From Protonemura montana (Eukaryota; Arthropoda; Insecta; Plecoptera; Nemouridae), in the NCBI GenBank assembly GCA_947568835.1, contig OX387605.1, positions 10,668,418-10,732,417 of the forward strand: 64,000 nt of DNA, in the 5' to 3' direction. The notes beneath the pieces are model-generated. The model saw nothing but the letters and a program-made list of their open reading frames with translations, was not told the DNA's origin and did no database searches. Numbering within the stretch: position 1 is the first letter of the stretch; each line of letters begins with the position of its first letter. Below are positions 1 to 11,812 of the stretch, piece by piece. The position numbers and the translations under genes were made by a program.

Positions 1-13
1 ATTGACAGCGAAA

Positions 14-3000
14 TCAGCACAGTGTGCTGGCATTTGTTCTTCTGATTGTTGACATCGGAGAGTGTATAGTTGCAGTGGAAAGGTTGGGGTAGCTGGTCAC
101 TTCCTGCATGTCCGAGCCGATGAAGGGGAAATATTGTACCCTACCGCTTGACCAAGCCTGCAAGGTAAGAAATAACAACCGTCAACCCAACAGAAATTTC
201 ACCAAACTGTTCAGAAGATACTTGAGTTTGCACAGGTAAAAATTTTGATTAAATAAGTTTCACAAGTTTGGAAGTTAATCTTAACTTACAATTGTAAGCA
301 ATGCGCCTTCGTCAAAGTTTTGTTGAAAGCTGATTACGCTCGGTGTTTCGCCCGACTGACCCTTGATGAAACAGCTGGAACCAAGATCGAGAATTTCTTG
401 TAAGATTCTCACAACAAATCTGCACAATAATGCTTGCCTTCAGCAGAAAGTAAATTAACTTACCCAGGTGAAACGTGGACAAATGATTTGATTGCTGTCC
501 TGAACACAGCAATGATGTTTGATTCACGAAACATTACTGCCAAGTATAGTCCGGTTCTGTCCCACACCATGGAAAGAACCGGTCCACCAACACTAGAACA
601 CGCACAAAAACACCGCTGTAAATATGAAAGACCAATGATGTGAACCTACAAAAACTTAACCAAATTATGTCTAATGCTTATTTTTAGTCTAAATTTTGAT
701 AATCATGGCAATCAATTAGTAATTGAGAATCTAATGGGCTGAACAAAAATTACCCAGAACAAATAGTTGAAAAAAAAGTAATTCTGCTAATACTCCTCAC
801 CACTCTCCATCCTCCAGTTCCAGCCGAGAGAGATCTATCACAGGCAGTGCTTTCACAATTTCATTCTCGTCAACCGTCTTGAAGACTGCGTCGAAGGGCT
901 TGAACGTCAGCGAGTAGATCAGCGGTTCGTCAGTGGTAGTAAACAGCAACACAGAGCTGCACGGTCCCCAGCATGCAGCCTGGACGCGACCAGACATTAC
1001 AGTCCAGTGTTCAGAGCTCCACCTGCTTGTCTCCCAGACCCTGCACAGAGCCAAACGGTAAGTCAGTTATATTTTTTAAGAATTTTCCAATGAATCAAAT
1101 AAAACTACGACTCAATACCAAATTGATTGCAAACATTAAATGTATTTACTCTGGCCTATCATCGAGATATCGTCACATTGTTAAAACGTTTTTGGTTAAC
1201 CCGCTGTAACATATCTTAGGCCATGAGACAGCAAGAGGGTTATGATATTTGTTCTTCTCCAGCGTACAAACCTGAAAACCATGCCCCCAGAGGCAGAAAA
1301 CACGCGTGATGTGTCGGGAGACCACGTGACTAGCGCCACTCCGCCACCGCCAAGCTTGTGCAACGGTGCAGCCAACTCCATAGCAACGTCCCAGACGTAC
1401 ATCGTTGTGTCCACCGCTGACGCAGACAGCAACAAGTCTCCCTAAAAAAAATTGTGGTTTTGAACGAAGAAACCCCACAGCCTCATATCATACTCATAGC
1501 CAATTTCTGTTTTAGAATTCTATGCAGCCAAAGGCATCTTAGCCCAAAGAAAGGTAAATGCTAGATAATTAGCATCCAAGCGTTTGAAGATGTCCTCACA
1601 TTAGCACTCCATGCAAGGCTGGTGACAGGTGCGTGATTGGCTCGCTTCAGCAATGTAGCGCAGCCAGGGGACGGCCGCAAAACCACGGAAACAGGATCCA
1701 CGTGCCACATCAGGACACCGACTTTACATCCTACGGCTAGCTCTGATGCTGAAAGTGGTCTGTCGGGAAAATAGTGGCATCAGTTCACACATCTGCACGA
1801 TCAATGAAATCGAAATACATGTTTTTCTCAGGTAAAAAAAATGAGACAGAACTTAACGATGATTTGTCTTATTGGGACAGTGTAAAAGACAATGGTGCTT
1901 TTAAATAATAGTAAGACAAACAAAATTTGTATAGGATTGGCAAAGTGGTTCAGAGCCGTGAGTAGCCGTTGTAGTATTGTAAATTCTATCTCTTACCGAT
2001 AACCAAACACCTAATTAACCCATTAATAGCAGTAGATACACCATCAATTTATTTTCCCTAGATCTGTATTTGTCGACATGAGACAACAACTAACATTTAA
2101 AGACAGGAAGGTCATACCTCCATGCAATGCACATGACCTCTTGTTGGTCTTTTGACTTAAGAACAGGAACAACTGCGTTATCAACGCTGTACACTCGAAT
2201 AGAATCGCCAGCAACAGCGCACGCCAGCTTGGTGATGTGTGGGTGCCATGCAAGGCATCGCACCGGACTCTTGTCCCAGTCTCGGGTCTGCGACATGCTG
2301 CGCCAGGTCAACGCATTTCCATTCTGCCAACATCAAACAGTAACTGTAATATTTTGCCCCAAGTGCTAGAATACCTAATGCTGAAAAAGGGTATAGGTAC
2401 GCTACGCCTTAAGCCTTATTTCCACTTGGGTGCAAACTGCAAACGGCGTAGTGTATCCGGCGATTAGAATTGTTTGAAATATGAATAGATATTTTACGTG
2501 TTCTTGTGTAGCAATTCTTTTGAGAGCATAAGCAGGAAAGTAAAAATTAAGCAGATGGTTGGACACCTACTGGAAGCCTCCAAGCATTGTGGAAAATGTA
2601 TTAAGTAAAAGATTGTAGCAAGAATATTTGGGAACTTACCCGTATCTGAGGAAGAAAATTGGTAATGCATCCTGCAATTTGCAATAAATTTGTGACACAA
2701 TATGTGACAGCAGGGTGCAGTTGATTTCTATCTGACTCTTCAGCTAGAAGGCGCATAGAGGACCGAAATCCTTGACTAACCCTAGAAAAAAGAAGTACAC
2801 TTAGGTCTCAAATATTTGTTTAGAGAAAAAATAAATATGAATTATAGACAGAAATTCCTTAAATTGATCTTACCAAACATTAAAGAATCTTTTAAGTAGT
2901 GGCTCAGCAACAGGCAAAAAAATAGGACGAGAATCTTCTCTTAAAAGTGATGGATTAAGCAGCTCTTGAGTGATTACAATAGGTGGATGTTTCGCTACCT

Positions 3001-3209
3001 GAAAAATTAGACCAAAAACTTGATGTTAGTTTTACCAACCTACCTACAGCCACAGCTTGCTACATTCTAAGGTGACTTACCGAATGTGTGAATGTAAGTA
3101 TGTTTGCATACTCAATGGGCATAGAGTGGAGTCGGCCCTCCATTTCACACAATAAAACATGTCCCTCTGGAGTTATGGGAGGAAATCCAAACAGAGAACA
3201 AATTGCCAT
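14..3209 (-). CDS. AAAS: Aladin WD-repeat nucleoporin, complete, 10 exons
   Basis: Aladin is a WD-repeat protein of the nuclear pore complex, anchored at the pore through NDC1 (family knowledge). I assemble ten exons (3209-3081, 2998-2874, 2781-2640, 2323-2118, 1759-1600, 1441-1272, 1040-801, 592-464, 419-290, 157-14) that join in frame with GT-AG introns to 524 residues; human aladin has 546. The start at 3209 gives MAICSLFGFPPITPEGHV, like the family N-terminus. Recognisable stretches are VRCLAWHPHITKLACA, VTSLAWSANGDLLLSAS, YVWDVA, SGRVQAACWGP, LLFTTTDEPLIYSLTF and VLSMVWDRTG. The last exon encodes AWSSGRVQYFPF and ends at TGA (14-16). The gene lies head to head with HM13, 1.1 kb away. I see no break. 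Identification is confident; individual splice sites are hand-placed. Confidence 0.95.
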
Positions 3210-4312
3210 TATAGTAATAATTGCTTCTGAGACTTACTGCAAGAGAAAGAACATGATCTTTATTTGGATAATGGTTTATTAATATGTACTTTGCATCAGG
3301 TACTTCTACTAGAGAGTAACATACCTAAATTGTACACTATGCTAATCAGGCCAATATGGCTCGATTTAAATCACACTCATATTTTCTAACAGAAATACTC
3401 TGTGCCTTACTCGAATTAACTTAATCTAATTTTTCTTTAACTACACTAGACTACTAGACAGACCAATGGCAATGCACTGGGGACAGCTCTGGGTTGAAGT
3501 AGTATGTATGGGTTTCCAGAGGGTCACTTGGGCAAATATGTCGAATGAATAATCACTTGTTAACAATCACACGGTACAGGAAATGACAAGATATCCAACA
3601 GCAACTCATTCGGCATCGTAACTCAATCAACCCACAGATCACATAGTAATAGACACAAAGAAACACAGGCACTAAATATGCTTACCACTATTAAAGGAAG
3701 ATAGTATTTAACTTATCACACCAGTAGTCGTTTGACTGAATTCTCATGAACATAACCAAACACAACCATTGACAAGAAACATAACCTCCAATAACCTGAC
3801 AGCCGGTTGTCTTTGCCCTTGACTGTCTTAAAAAAGTCCCTAAAAGTATCTAAAACAAGCAAATTATTTTAAGAATAAATATCTTTAACCTACATTAGAT
3901 TAATTTCAGTACACAATATCGGATTTGCTCCACGTTTGTGGCAGGATTTTTACAAAAATTAGCAGTGCGCGGGCTTCGAACCATACGAAGGCGCGATCAC
4001 GTGAGCAACCATTAATGTGATGTTGCCATCACATCATGCGATGATATCTCATTGTCGAGCAACTAAACATAGTTAAAAGAGCAACGAAAATTGATCTAGA
4101 ACTTGGAGCTAAATAGGTAGCAGGAATTGTGATATTATATCTAAATTCAGTTTATAAACGATTTATTTTCAATAAAAAAAAAAAACATTCGGCATTTTAC
4201 CTCCCATTTATTTAAAAATACGAGCCGGTATACCCAACCACTGGCAACTCAGCGTGTTGCCTGTCACGTGACGCAACGTCGCCTTCTAGCAAAGTGACAG
4301 CACATTTCAACT
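3210..4312. promoter_or_regulatory. Shared upstream region of AAAS and HM13
   Basis: This 1.1 kb lies between the divergent start codons of AAAS and HM13 and has no coding frame I can support. It should contain both promoters and 5' UTRs. Two CACGTG E-boxes are present, one near 3999-4004 and one inside a longer palindrome at 4263-4272. A short TTCGAA-centred stretch near 3976-3985 resembles the B-box of a tRNA-derived repeat, but no convincing A-box accompanies it. Confidence 0.5.
4263..4272. promoter_or_regulatory. Palindromic E-box GTCACGTGAC (CLEAR-type)
   Basis: The ten-base palindrome GTCACGTGAC sits 40 bp upstream of the HM13 start codon. This is the core sequence recognised by MiT/TFE bHLH-zip factors (CLEAR element) and also fits USF/Max-type factors. 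Position close to the likely transcription start supports function, but no expression evidence is available. Confidence 0.45.
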
Positions 4313-7300
4313 ATGGCAGACGTGGTAAAAGAAGCTGCCTCACAAATCCATGAAAACTTAACACAAAATGACGGTAATGCTACCGCGAGAATACCTGCAA
4401 CTCCCGAAGGAATGGCAGTTGCATACGGAAGTCTTGTTATCATGGCTTTACTTCCCATTTTCTTCGGTGCATTCCGCTCAGTCAAGCACCATACGGAGCA
4501 AAAGGTACGATCGCAGGTATGATCACCAAACTACATGCTTAGAATTAAATGCATGCCAACAATATACATTATCGCAATTGCCTTCTTTCGGTTCGAGAGG
4601 GCAATTTTTATTTAGGCTGACGCATTACTATCATTTCATAGATTTAGTAGATTCATAGATTTTTAGAAAATGTAAGTTTCTGACTAGTGATTCGGCAATC
4701 ATGCCACATCTACCAGCAGGCTAAGTCGCCTGTTAGAGAAAAAAGGTTTTGATAGTTGACCGTCCCTCAGACCTAATCTTAGCACTAGTTTTGGTAAAAG
4801 TGTGCTAAGCCGCCGCACTTGTGACGTCCAAGCATTAGACCAAGCTCTTGAAATTGATGCCATGCTAGGCATCAGTGGGGACTAAGAAATATGTCCCGGC
4901 CAAACCCCTGTCAAAATTTGGTCAGGGCAGACGTTAAGGTGCCCGGTACATGTATGGCACCCACTGTTCGTTAGCACCCTCAGCAAATGATCAAGAAACC
5001 AAAACAAATGACCACCTGTCAAATAGCCGCAATTCCGCACAGTAGGTACAGCCCGACTGAATTCACACTACAACTACATACAAAAAAGACTTTGCTGCAA
5101 ATGTCTCCAAATAAATGATATCAGATAGGTAGGATTGCAATGAATGCTCATGAGAGCAGGGGATCCAAAATCAGAATCAGTCAATTACGTTGGCATCTTT
5201 TAGAGATTCATGAGATAATATTCAGAGAAAATTGGATCCTACTAATGTTTGGACAATATCTCATTGTGAAAAAAGGTTTTAACGCTACACTTCTTTTGGA
5301 GGGATATGTTATACCTATCTTATTGTCCTTGTTGGATTTCGGATCGGTCTTCTGTGCCAGTCGTATAGTGAGTAGTGACAATACCATTTTCGGTCATACC
5401 ATTGAAATTCCATGAAGAATAAAACAATGGCAGCCCCTTACTGTATTGTGCTATCATACTTAAAATGTTTATAATTTATAGTCACTTTAAAATTATCTTA
5501 ATTTATATCATTTGATAAATGACATCTTTAATCCACGACACAATATCAATTTTATTTTAGGAGTCTGGTGAGAAACCTGAAACTATGACGACAAAAGATG
5601 CTGCACTCTTTCCGCTTATAGCTAGCGGTGCTCTTTTCGGCCTTTATATATTCTTCCAGGTAAATCAAGAGTTATATGAGTTATTTATTTATGACGATTT
5701 AAATTCAAGAGTTCTTGGACTTGGGTATACTAGATATTATTTTTAATACATGTTATATTACTTTCAGTTGTTTTCCAAGGAATACATAAATTTGCTATTA
5801 TCTGGCTACTTCTTCTTTCTTGGGATACTAGCACTTTGCCACCTGATGAGGTAAGCTCCTCCAAATCAATTTATTTTTCTTTAGATTTTTTTCTGACTTT
5901 CGAAATACTTCAATGGCATGATTTTTACTACTTTCAGCCCCATCATCAGTCGCCTAGTTCCTGCGGCTATCCCCAACGTTCCGTTCCACCTCCACTTCAG
6001 CCAAGGAGGACCAGATGGTGATGAAGATCTCATCAATTATCGCTTCTCCTCACACGATCTAGTCTGCTTAGCCTGCTGCTCCGTTGTAGGCGCATGGTAC
6101 CTGCTCAAAAAAGTAAGTGACACCTACTGCTAATGTAGCCAGGCACCTAGGTGTTTGCTCCTCATTTCTTGGTCATGGGATGCACCTACTGCTGCACCCC
6201 AATGCCATTCCATATTTGTTGCAGCTAGGCAATGTGAAGTTTATTAGAAATTATGATTTTGACAAACTATCATGTGGTAATACTAACCCTAGGAAAGACC
6301 CTACTTGTTAATTTTTGACATAGATACAGCAAACCTACAAAATATGGAAGAGAATGGAATGGTATTGACGGCATGCTTAAAAGACGCTCCTTTAACTACA
6401 ATTAATCCCAAGTATGTCTGCAATACTGCCTACCTGGGTACAATGGCAATATCTTGCCACATTTCAGACATTCCAGGCATTGCATTCAGACATTTCTTTT
6501 TGTACAAATCATCTAAAAAGTCTAAAATCTGTAAATGGTATTATAATGAACAACTTCAATTTCCAGCTGCAAATTTGTCATCTAAATACAATCTTATATT
6601 TTACCCTTCAAGTTCAAACATTTTTTAAATCAAAGTTGCCCACTAAATGGCCTCTTTTTGAGTTTTCAGACCAAGTTTGTTTATTTTGCTTCTTTTTAGA
6701 GTGATTTACGATTTTTATAAAGTGTGTATTGTGTGTAATGTGGAAGGGGTGGATCTAGTAGGGGTATCTGTAGTGTCATTCGTTAAGACATTTTCACTTA
6801 TTCTTAAATGGCTCGATATCGGGGCATCCACCTTTCTTCTCATCGCAAGCGTTGGAACGTGGCGGTGCACGCTTCCTGGGCTTGCATGCACCAAGCTCTT
6901 TCGGTCCAGGAGGGTTGCATCCGTCGATAGACAGACCTTCGTTTGGTTTGAGACAGTGCTCAGGAGGTCCGGTATCTTTGCGTGGACACTCGGTCCTCTT
7001 TGCAGGAGGAGTCGGGTCCTTGAGACATTCAGAATATGATGCGAAAGGTGGTTCCAGCTTCTCACATGGCGTTCGTTCTTTGATTATGGGGTTGCAGTTT
7101 TCTCTGGCTCGGGAGCCGCATCCGGTTGCTTTCACTTTTACACATTTGCCCTGTGAACTTGGTGGAGGGACATTGGATGGAAGTTTCTTACACTTTTCTC
7201 CGCCTTCTTTCTTCTTGGAGCTAAACTGTGCAGATTGTGAGCCTAGAAGTTCCTTAAATAAAAGTTAAAATTTACATTATTGTTATGTCCTAGGTGTTAG

Positions 7301-10300
7301 GTGTCAAGGTACCTTGATATGTCCCTCGATAGGTACCCTGTCATGTAAAAGTGTCAATGAACTGTAATGTAACTTCTATCCATTTATAACTAGGACTATA
7401 TTTTGTGAATTTGTTGGAAACAATATTTTACCTGTGCGGCTGCAAGTTGCTTAAACAATTTTGCTGCAGGCCGAAAATTAGACATTTTAAAAAAGTATTT
7501 TTTATTGAAATTGGCCTTATAAATTTAGATGCTTGTCCAAAAGAAAATATTACTCTTTTTATTGATTTACACCGCCCTCTTAGTTTTTAATTGCATTTTT
7601 TTGGTCAAATACAGAGCCCTCCTTAGTATATTCGACAGTGTGCTTGGAAAATCTGAAATAGCGAATATTTTAAGTTGGACTCCGATTTGCTTTTACGATT
7701 TTTTCTTGAGTCAAAAACACCAAATCATGAAATACCCCGTTTTCAGAAAAAATCTAAAAAATTATTGGGCGGCTCAATTACGTATTTTTTATTTGGCAGC
7801 AAGCTCCGTGAGTGACGTCACGAGTTAGATACTGGCTGCAGTGGCACCAGTGGTGTAGTCGAGGGTATACGCCGTATACCCAAAAAACTTTTTGACAACG
7901 AGCGTATACCCCAAAAAAATATACAGGGTATACGCCCACTAAATACTCTTTGCAAAACTTTAAAATGCGTTTTGCAACGAAAATTCTTAATCTCCCAACA
8001 ACATGCACTAGAAAAACTCGAAAAGCAAAGTTTATTCCGAAAAGTGGGTAGTCCCTGTATAGTAGCGGTTCGTATGATCTGGATGGGTATGCAATGGTTT
8101 TTCCAAGCAGTCAACGTACTCATTCAAGAGGAAAGCGCGATTGCAGCTACCCCCAACACCAAGTAGTAGTTTTAGTGTTGATAGGAATGAACTATCTATG
8201 AACTATAACTAGTGAATAGACTAAAGGTAAAGAATAAGAAACACCCCCCACCTAGTACCTAACCTAGTGATGACCACGGCATTTGGAACTCACAGCCTGA
8301 TAACCCAGCGTATACCCAAAAAAAATGTAGGACTACACCACTGAGTGGCACTATGCACTCGGTGGGTGCCCGCTTGCCGAGGCTGCTGTCCTGGCTATTA
8401 GTTTGCGTGAACCTTCTTGCGAGTAGCAGTGTGGTATTTTATCTCATGTTTGTGCTTTTTGTCCTTACAATTGTCGTTTTAATTGTAAGCCGACTGCAGG
8501 ATAATGGGGAAACATTGTTGAGTGTACCAGCGCTCAAATGAGTCGGGCAACACAAACTTGATGTCTCTTTTCATGAAAACTTGAGGTCTAAACTGTAAGG
8601 TAGTGCTGCCATTTTCACACTGCTATGAAACCATGCAACACGATCTCGAGCGCGCTGCACCAGACTGACAGCCTCCGCAAGCGGGCACCCACCGAGCGCA
8701 TAGCGCCACTGCAGCCAGTACCGCACTCTTGACGTCACTCACGGAGCCGTCCGCCAAATATAAAAAAGATGATTGCTTCGCCCCATAATTTTTCAGATTT
8801 TTTCCGCACATGGGATATTTCATTGATTGATGTTTTTGAAACCACAAGCATGTCTTAAAGAGAAAATCAGAGATTTACTTTAAACAAAATCTTTTCAGTA
8901 CTTGATAAACTACCACTACTATTGGATCTACTATTGGAACAATAGATATTATCCAATATCCATCAGACTGAAGGATCCTGTTGATTGATTGCCTCTTGAG
9001 GCCTAACTCAAAACGACAAGCCCTAAGCCCTATAAACACTAGGAAAATGTAGAGATAATAAGTGGATAATTATCTTTGTTATCTCCCCAGCATTGGATTG
9101 CCAACAATCTGTTCGGACTTGCATTCTCAATAAACGGCGTCGAGCTTCTTCACCTGAACAACGTCGTTACCGGCTGCATCCTGCTTTGCGGTCTGTTTGT
9201 CTACGACATCTTCTGGGTATTCGGCACCAACGTCATGGTGACTGTTGCCAAGAGCTTCGAGGCACCCATCAAGCTTGTCTTCCCTCAAGATCTCCTCGAG
9301 AATGGCCTCGGCGCAAGCAACTTTGCCATGCTCGGGCTCGGCGACATCGTAGTTCCTGGAATCTTCATCGCATTGCTATTGCGCTTTGACAAGAGGTGGG
9401 CGTGTTACTAATTCACAAATAAATGAGAAAGTTGACGAGTTGCGATAAAATCGGATTGTTAAATTGTTAATTTGTTTAAAATTCAATGAATGTGTGCCCC
9501 TAGAATTTTGTTGAAAACATGTTCCTTTTAAAATTTGAAAGAAACTTTTGAAAGTGCCTTTTTTATTGTATATTTTTTGAACTTCATTTATGCAGTACAT
9601 TAAAGCAGTCTGATTTTAGAAGATCCCTCTTATTTGAACTAATAATCTTTATTAATCTAAATCAAATCGTACACAACTGTTAAAAACAACAAAGTAAATT
9701 AGTGAAACATTCCTATTATATCCATACATTAATTTCAATTCAGAACACATGTGAACCTCGACTTAATGTCTATTCCAGCCTCAACCGGAACAACAATACG
9801 TACTTCTATGTGACGTTCCTTGCATACCTGCTGGGCCTGCTTGCCACCATGTTCGTGATGCACGTTTTCAAGCACGCGCAGCCCGCACTACTCTACCTGG
9901 TGCCCGCATGTCTCGGTGCCCCGCTGGCACTCGCTCTCGTCAAGGGCGACCTCAAGGCACTCTTCCAGTGAGTGACTTTTTAAAATTTTTGGACAGGCTA
10001 AAAATTAAAATATGTGTGCTGACTATTATGGATTTTAGACTCAGGTCTACTTTGTCTGACCTTAGCACTAAATTTGAAAAAATATCTTTACACCTGGGTT
10101 ATGAGTGCTTATTATGTTTCAACTAACTTTCCCAATGTTGTGTAATTAATGCCTGTTACTTTATAAAGGGTGATATCAGTTGTGACATTTCAACTGACAA
10201 AGAAATCAAAGAAATGTCACAACTGTTATCACCCTTGATAAAGAAAAAAGCATAACCCAGTTGTAAATAGTTTTTTTCATGTGTGCTGACTGGTTAGAAA

Positions 10301-10863
10301 GGTACATCATCCCATATTGCTTGTAAATATTAGCAGAGTGAGGGGTTGAGAGTAGGGCTCCAGTGTTTTGATAGTTGTGAGAATTTTAACAATTCAATTA
10401 CTTAACATTAGGCATTGTTTCTGAATCTGAAATTGATATGATTAGTGCAAGTTCCTTGCATTGATGATGAATGATAATATTTTATATTAACGATATGTAG
10501 TTAAATTAAGCCGCTGACAGCACCGCTAATTGTGATGATTTAAAAACCTTTTTTAACTAAATATTAATCTTTATAAAAAAATTTAAAATCTCTTCCTAAC
10601 TGTTCATCAATAACGGTAAGTCTTAGCCTCTTGTCAACACTTCTGCTTTTAACTCGACTATCACACATTTATTTTTTTCTTCTTATAATATATGAAGTAA
10701 AATAGTCGACGGAAATGTATCCCTACCAGTTTGCAAAAGTATCCGTATCCGTATGCTCTAATGAAGTGGTTTTTCACCGGCTAGGTACGAGGATCATCCG
10801 TCAGATACACCAGAGAAAGCCACGTCGGCCGTTGAAGAGAAAAAGGATAAAAAAGAAAAGTAA
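4313..10863 (+). CDS. HM13: Signal peptide peptidase, intramembrane aspartyl protease, 7 exons
   Basis: SPP cleaves remnant signal peptides within the ER membrane. Exons 4313-4516, 5561-5659, 5768-5850, 5938-6112, 9091-9395, 9779-9967 and 10785-10863 join in frame to 377 residues, the same length as human HM13. The start gives MADVVKEAASQIHENLTQ, followed by TPEGMAVAYGSL as in the family. The catalytic motifs are intact: YD (Asp about 226, in VYDIFWVFG) and GLGD (Asp about 272, in AMLGLGDIVVPG); the PAL motif is QPALLYLVP (about 323-331). The C-terminus KKDKKEK is a KKXX-type ER retrieval signal. Intron 4 (6113-9090) is 3 kb and holds an antisense gene and repeats. Introns 1 (4517-5560) and 6 (9968-10784) show nothing coding that I can support. 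Confidence 0.97.
6794..7485 (-). CDS. Nested antisense Cys/Pro-rich protein, mitochondrial-type N-terminus, 2 exons
   Basis: I do not recognise a family. Exon 1 (7485-7432) starts MSNFRPAAKLFKQLAAAQ and ends at CAG|GTAAAA. Exon 2 (7252-6794) follows a TTTAAG acceptor in the same phase, giving 170 residues to a TGA at 6794-6796. The first about 33 residues are basic and amphipathic, with few acidic residues, ending in a QFSSKKK stretch like a mitochondrial presequence and its cleavage region (inference). The rest is lysine/proline-rich with 12 cysteines spaced roughly every 10-14 residues, often in TPC, TEC or DGCNPP contexts. It lies wholly inside HM13 intron 4 on the opposite strand. An AATAAA on the minus strand at 6680-6685 could end the transcript. 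The open frame, plausible first exon, splice sites and poly(A) signal argue for a real gene, but expression is unproven. Confidence 0.65.
7690..8860. repeat. Inverted repeat pair in HM13 intron 4
   Basis: A segment read on the plus strand from about 7700 to 7847, continuing at 8352-8400, matches the reverse complement of about 8640-8860. Shared words include TCCGTGAGTGACGTCA, GTACTGGCTGCAGTGG (with small changes) and CTCGGTGGGTGCCCGCTTGC. The two copies are clearly related but diverged. The left copy is interrupted by a 496 bp insertion; the right copy is not. I cannot assign the family. Confidence 0.75.
7848..8343. mobile_element. hAT-like non-autonomous DNA transposon (MITE), 496 bp
   Basis: The element begins CAGTGGTGTAGTC and ends with its inverse GACTACACCACTG. 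It is flanked by the direct repeat AGTGGCAC at 7840-7847 and 8344-8351. Eight-base target duplications and CAG...CTG inverted ends are hallmarks of hAT elements. No transposase frame is present, so it is non-autonomous. The interior contains several copies of a GGTATACGC/GCGTATACCC motif near both ends. A related sequence in inverted orientation (8640-8860) has the same site uninterrupted, which confirms the insertion boundaries. Confidence 0.85.
10157..10245. repeat. Short hairpin repeat in HM13 intron 6
   Basis: AAGGGTGATATCAGTTGTGA (10165 on) and the opposing TCACAACTGTTATCACCCTT (to 10236) form a stem of about 25 bp around a 20-base loop. The right flank (CACCCTTGATAAAG) recurs near 45727, so this looks like a small dispersed MITE-type repeat rather than a regulatory hairpin. 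Confidence 0.6.
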
Positions 10864-11812
10864 GAAGTATGTCAATTGGAGAAATGTTCAAATTTAAAAT
10901 GCACAACATACCTACTACTGGTTCTTCTCTGTAATATATGTTAAATGTTGATCAATTATGCAGTACCTAAGTCTAACGCCTTATTTTTCTTGAGTCAAAA
11001 GAAAAAGTTTTGCATTAATGAAAAGCTGAAAAGACTACAGAATGTTTTTCATATTACTTCTTATCTTAAAGCAAGGAACAACATATACAAGTCTTAATGA
11101 CTCTTCCATGTATTATTTAATATTTTATATTACACTCTAGTATTTTGTATTCACATCTCTACGTAACTGTTTTACTGTCAATGTATGTAACAATACCTTG
11201 CTTTTTGGCAACCTTCCAACTGTTCACATAAAAGATTTATCTTCTAATAATTGGTTTGATAATTTGAATTCTTAAAAACCTAAAATTTAGGTGTATTTTT
11301 ATTTAGTGCAATAGTATTTCTGCCTCTCAGATCCTCTAAAATGAAACTAGGTGGAGTATGAGAGAAATACTATATTTAACTAACTATATTCTTAGCACGG
11401 ATCTCATTTGCGTAATCATTGAGGGTTTATATATATAAAATACGCTCAATGACGTTATGTTACGAGCATTCAGAATGGCATCCGTCTGCAATGTCCTGGT
11501 CTGCTGAAAATTTCCATATTGTAAATCCAAAATAAAGATGACAGAAAATAGTGAAGATGAATAAGTCGTGGATTACAGATATTGTGAGATTAGGGATACC
11601 TTCAAAAATTGGCAAATTCAATCTTCATGAAGGAAGTCACGTTGAGAGGAATTATCTGATAGATTTTTATCCGAGTGTGGGTTTCCTCAGTGGAATCAGT
11701 GGGTGTTTCAAGCATAAAAAAGATCGTTTAGATTATCTGTAGTCGCAGTTCCACTACAATATTTGAAAATGCCACCTTAAATCGGCCACGAGGATTGCAC
11801 AAGTGTGCAGAA
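10864..11812. other. HM13-TATDN1 intergenic region
   Basis: About 950 bp between the HM13 stop and the TATDN1 start, both on the plus strand. It should include the HM13 3' UTR and the TATDN1 promoter. I see no coding frame or repeat family that I can support. A short frame at 11551-11739 has no recognisable similarity. Confidence 0.4.
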
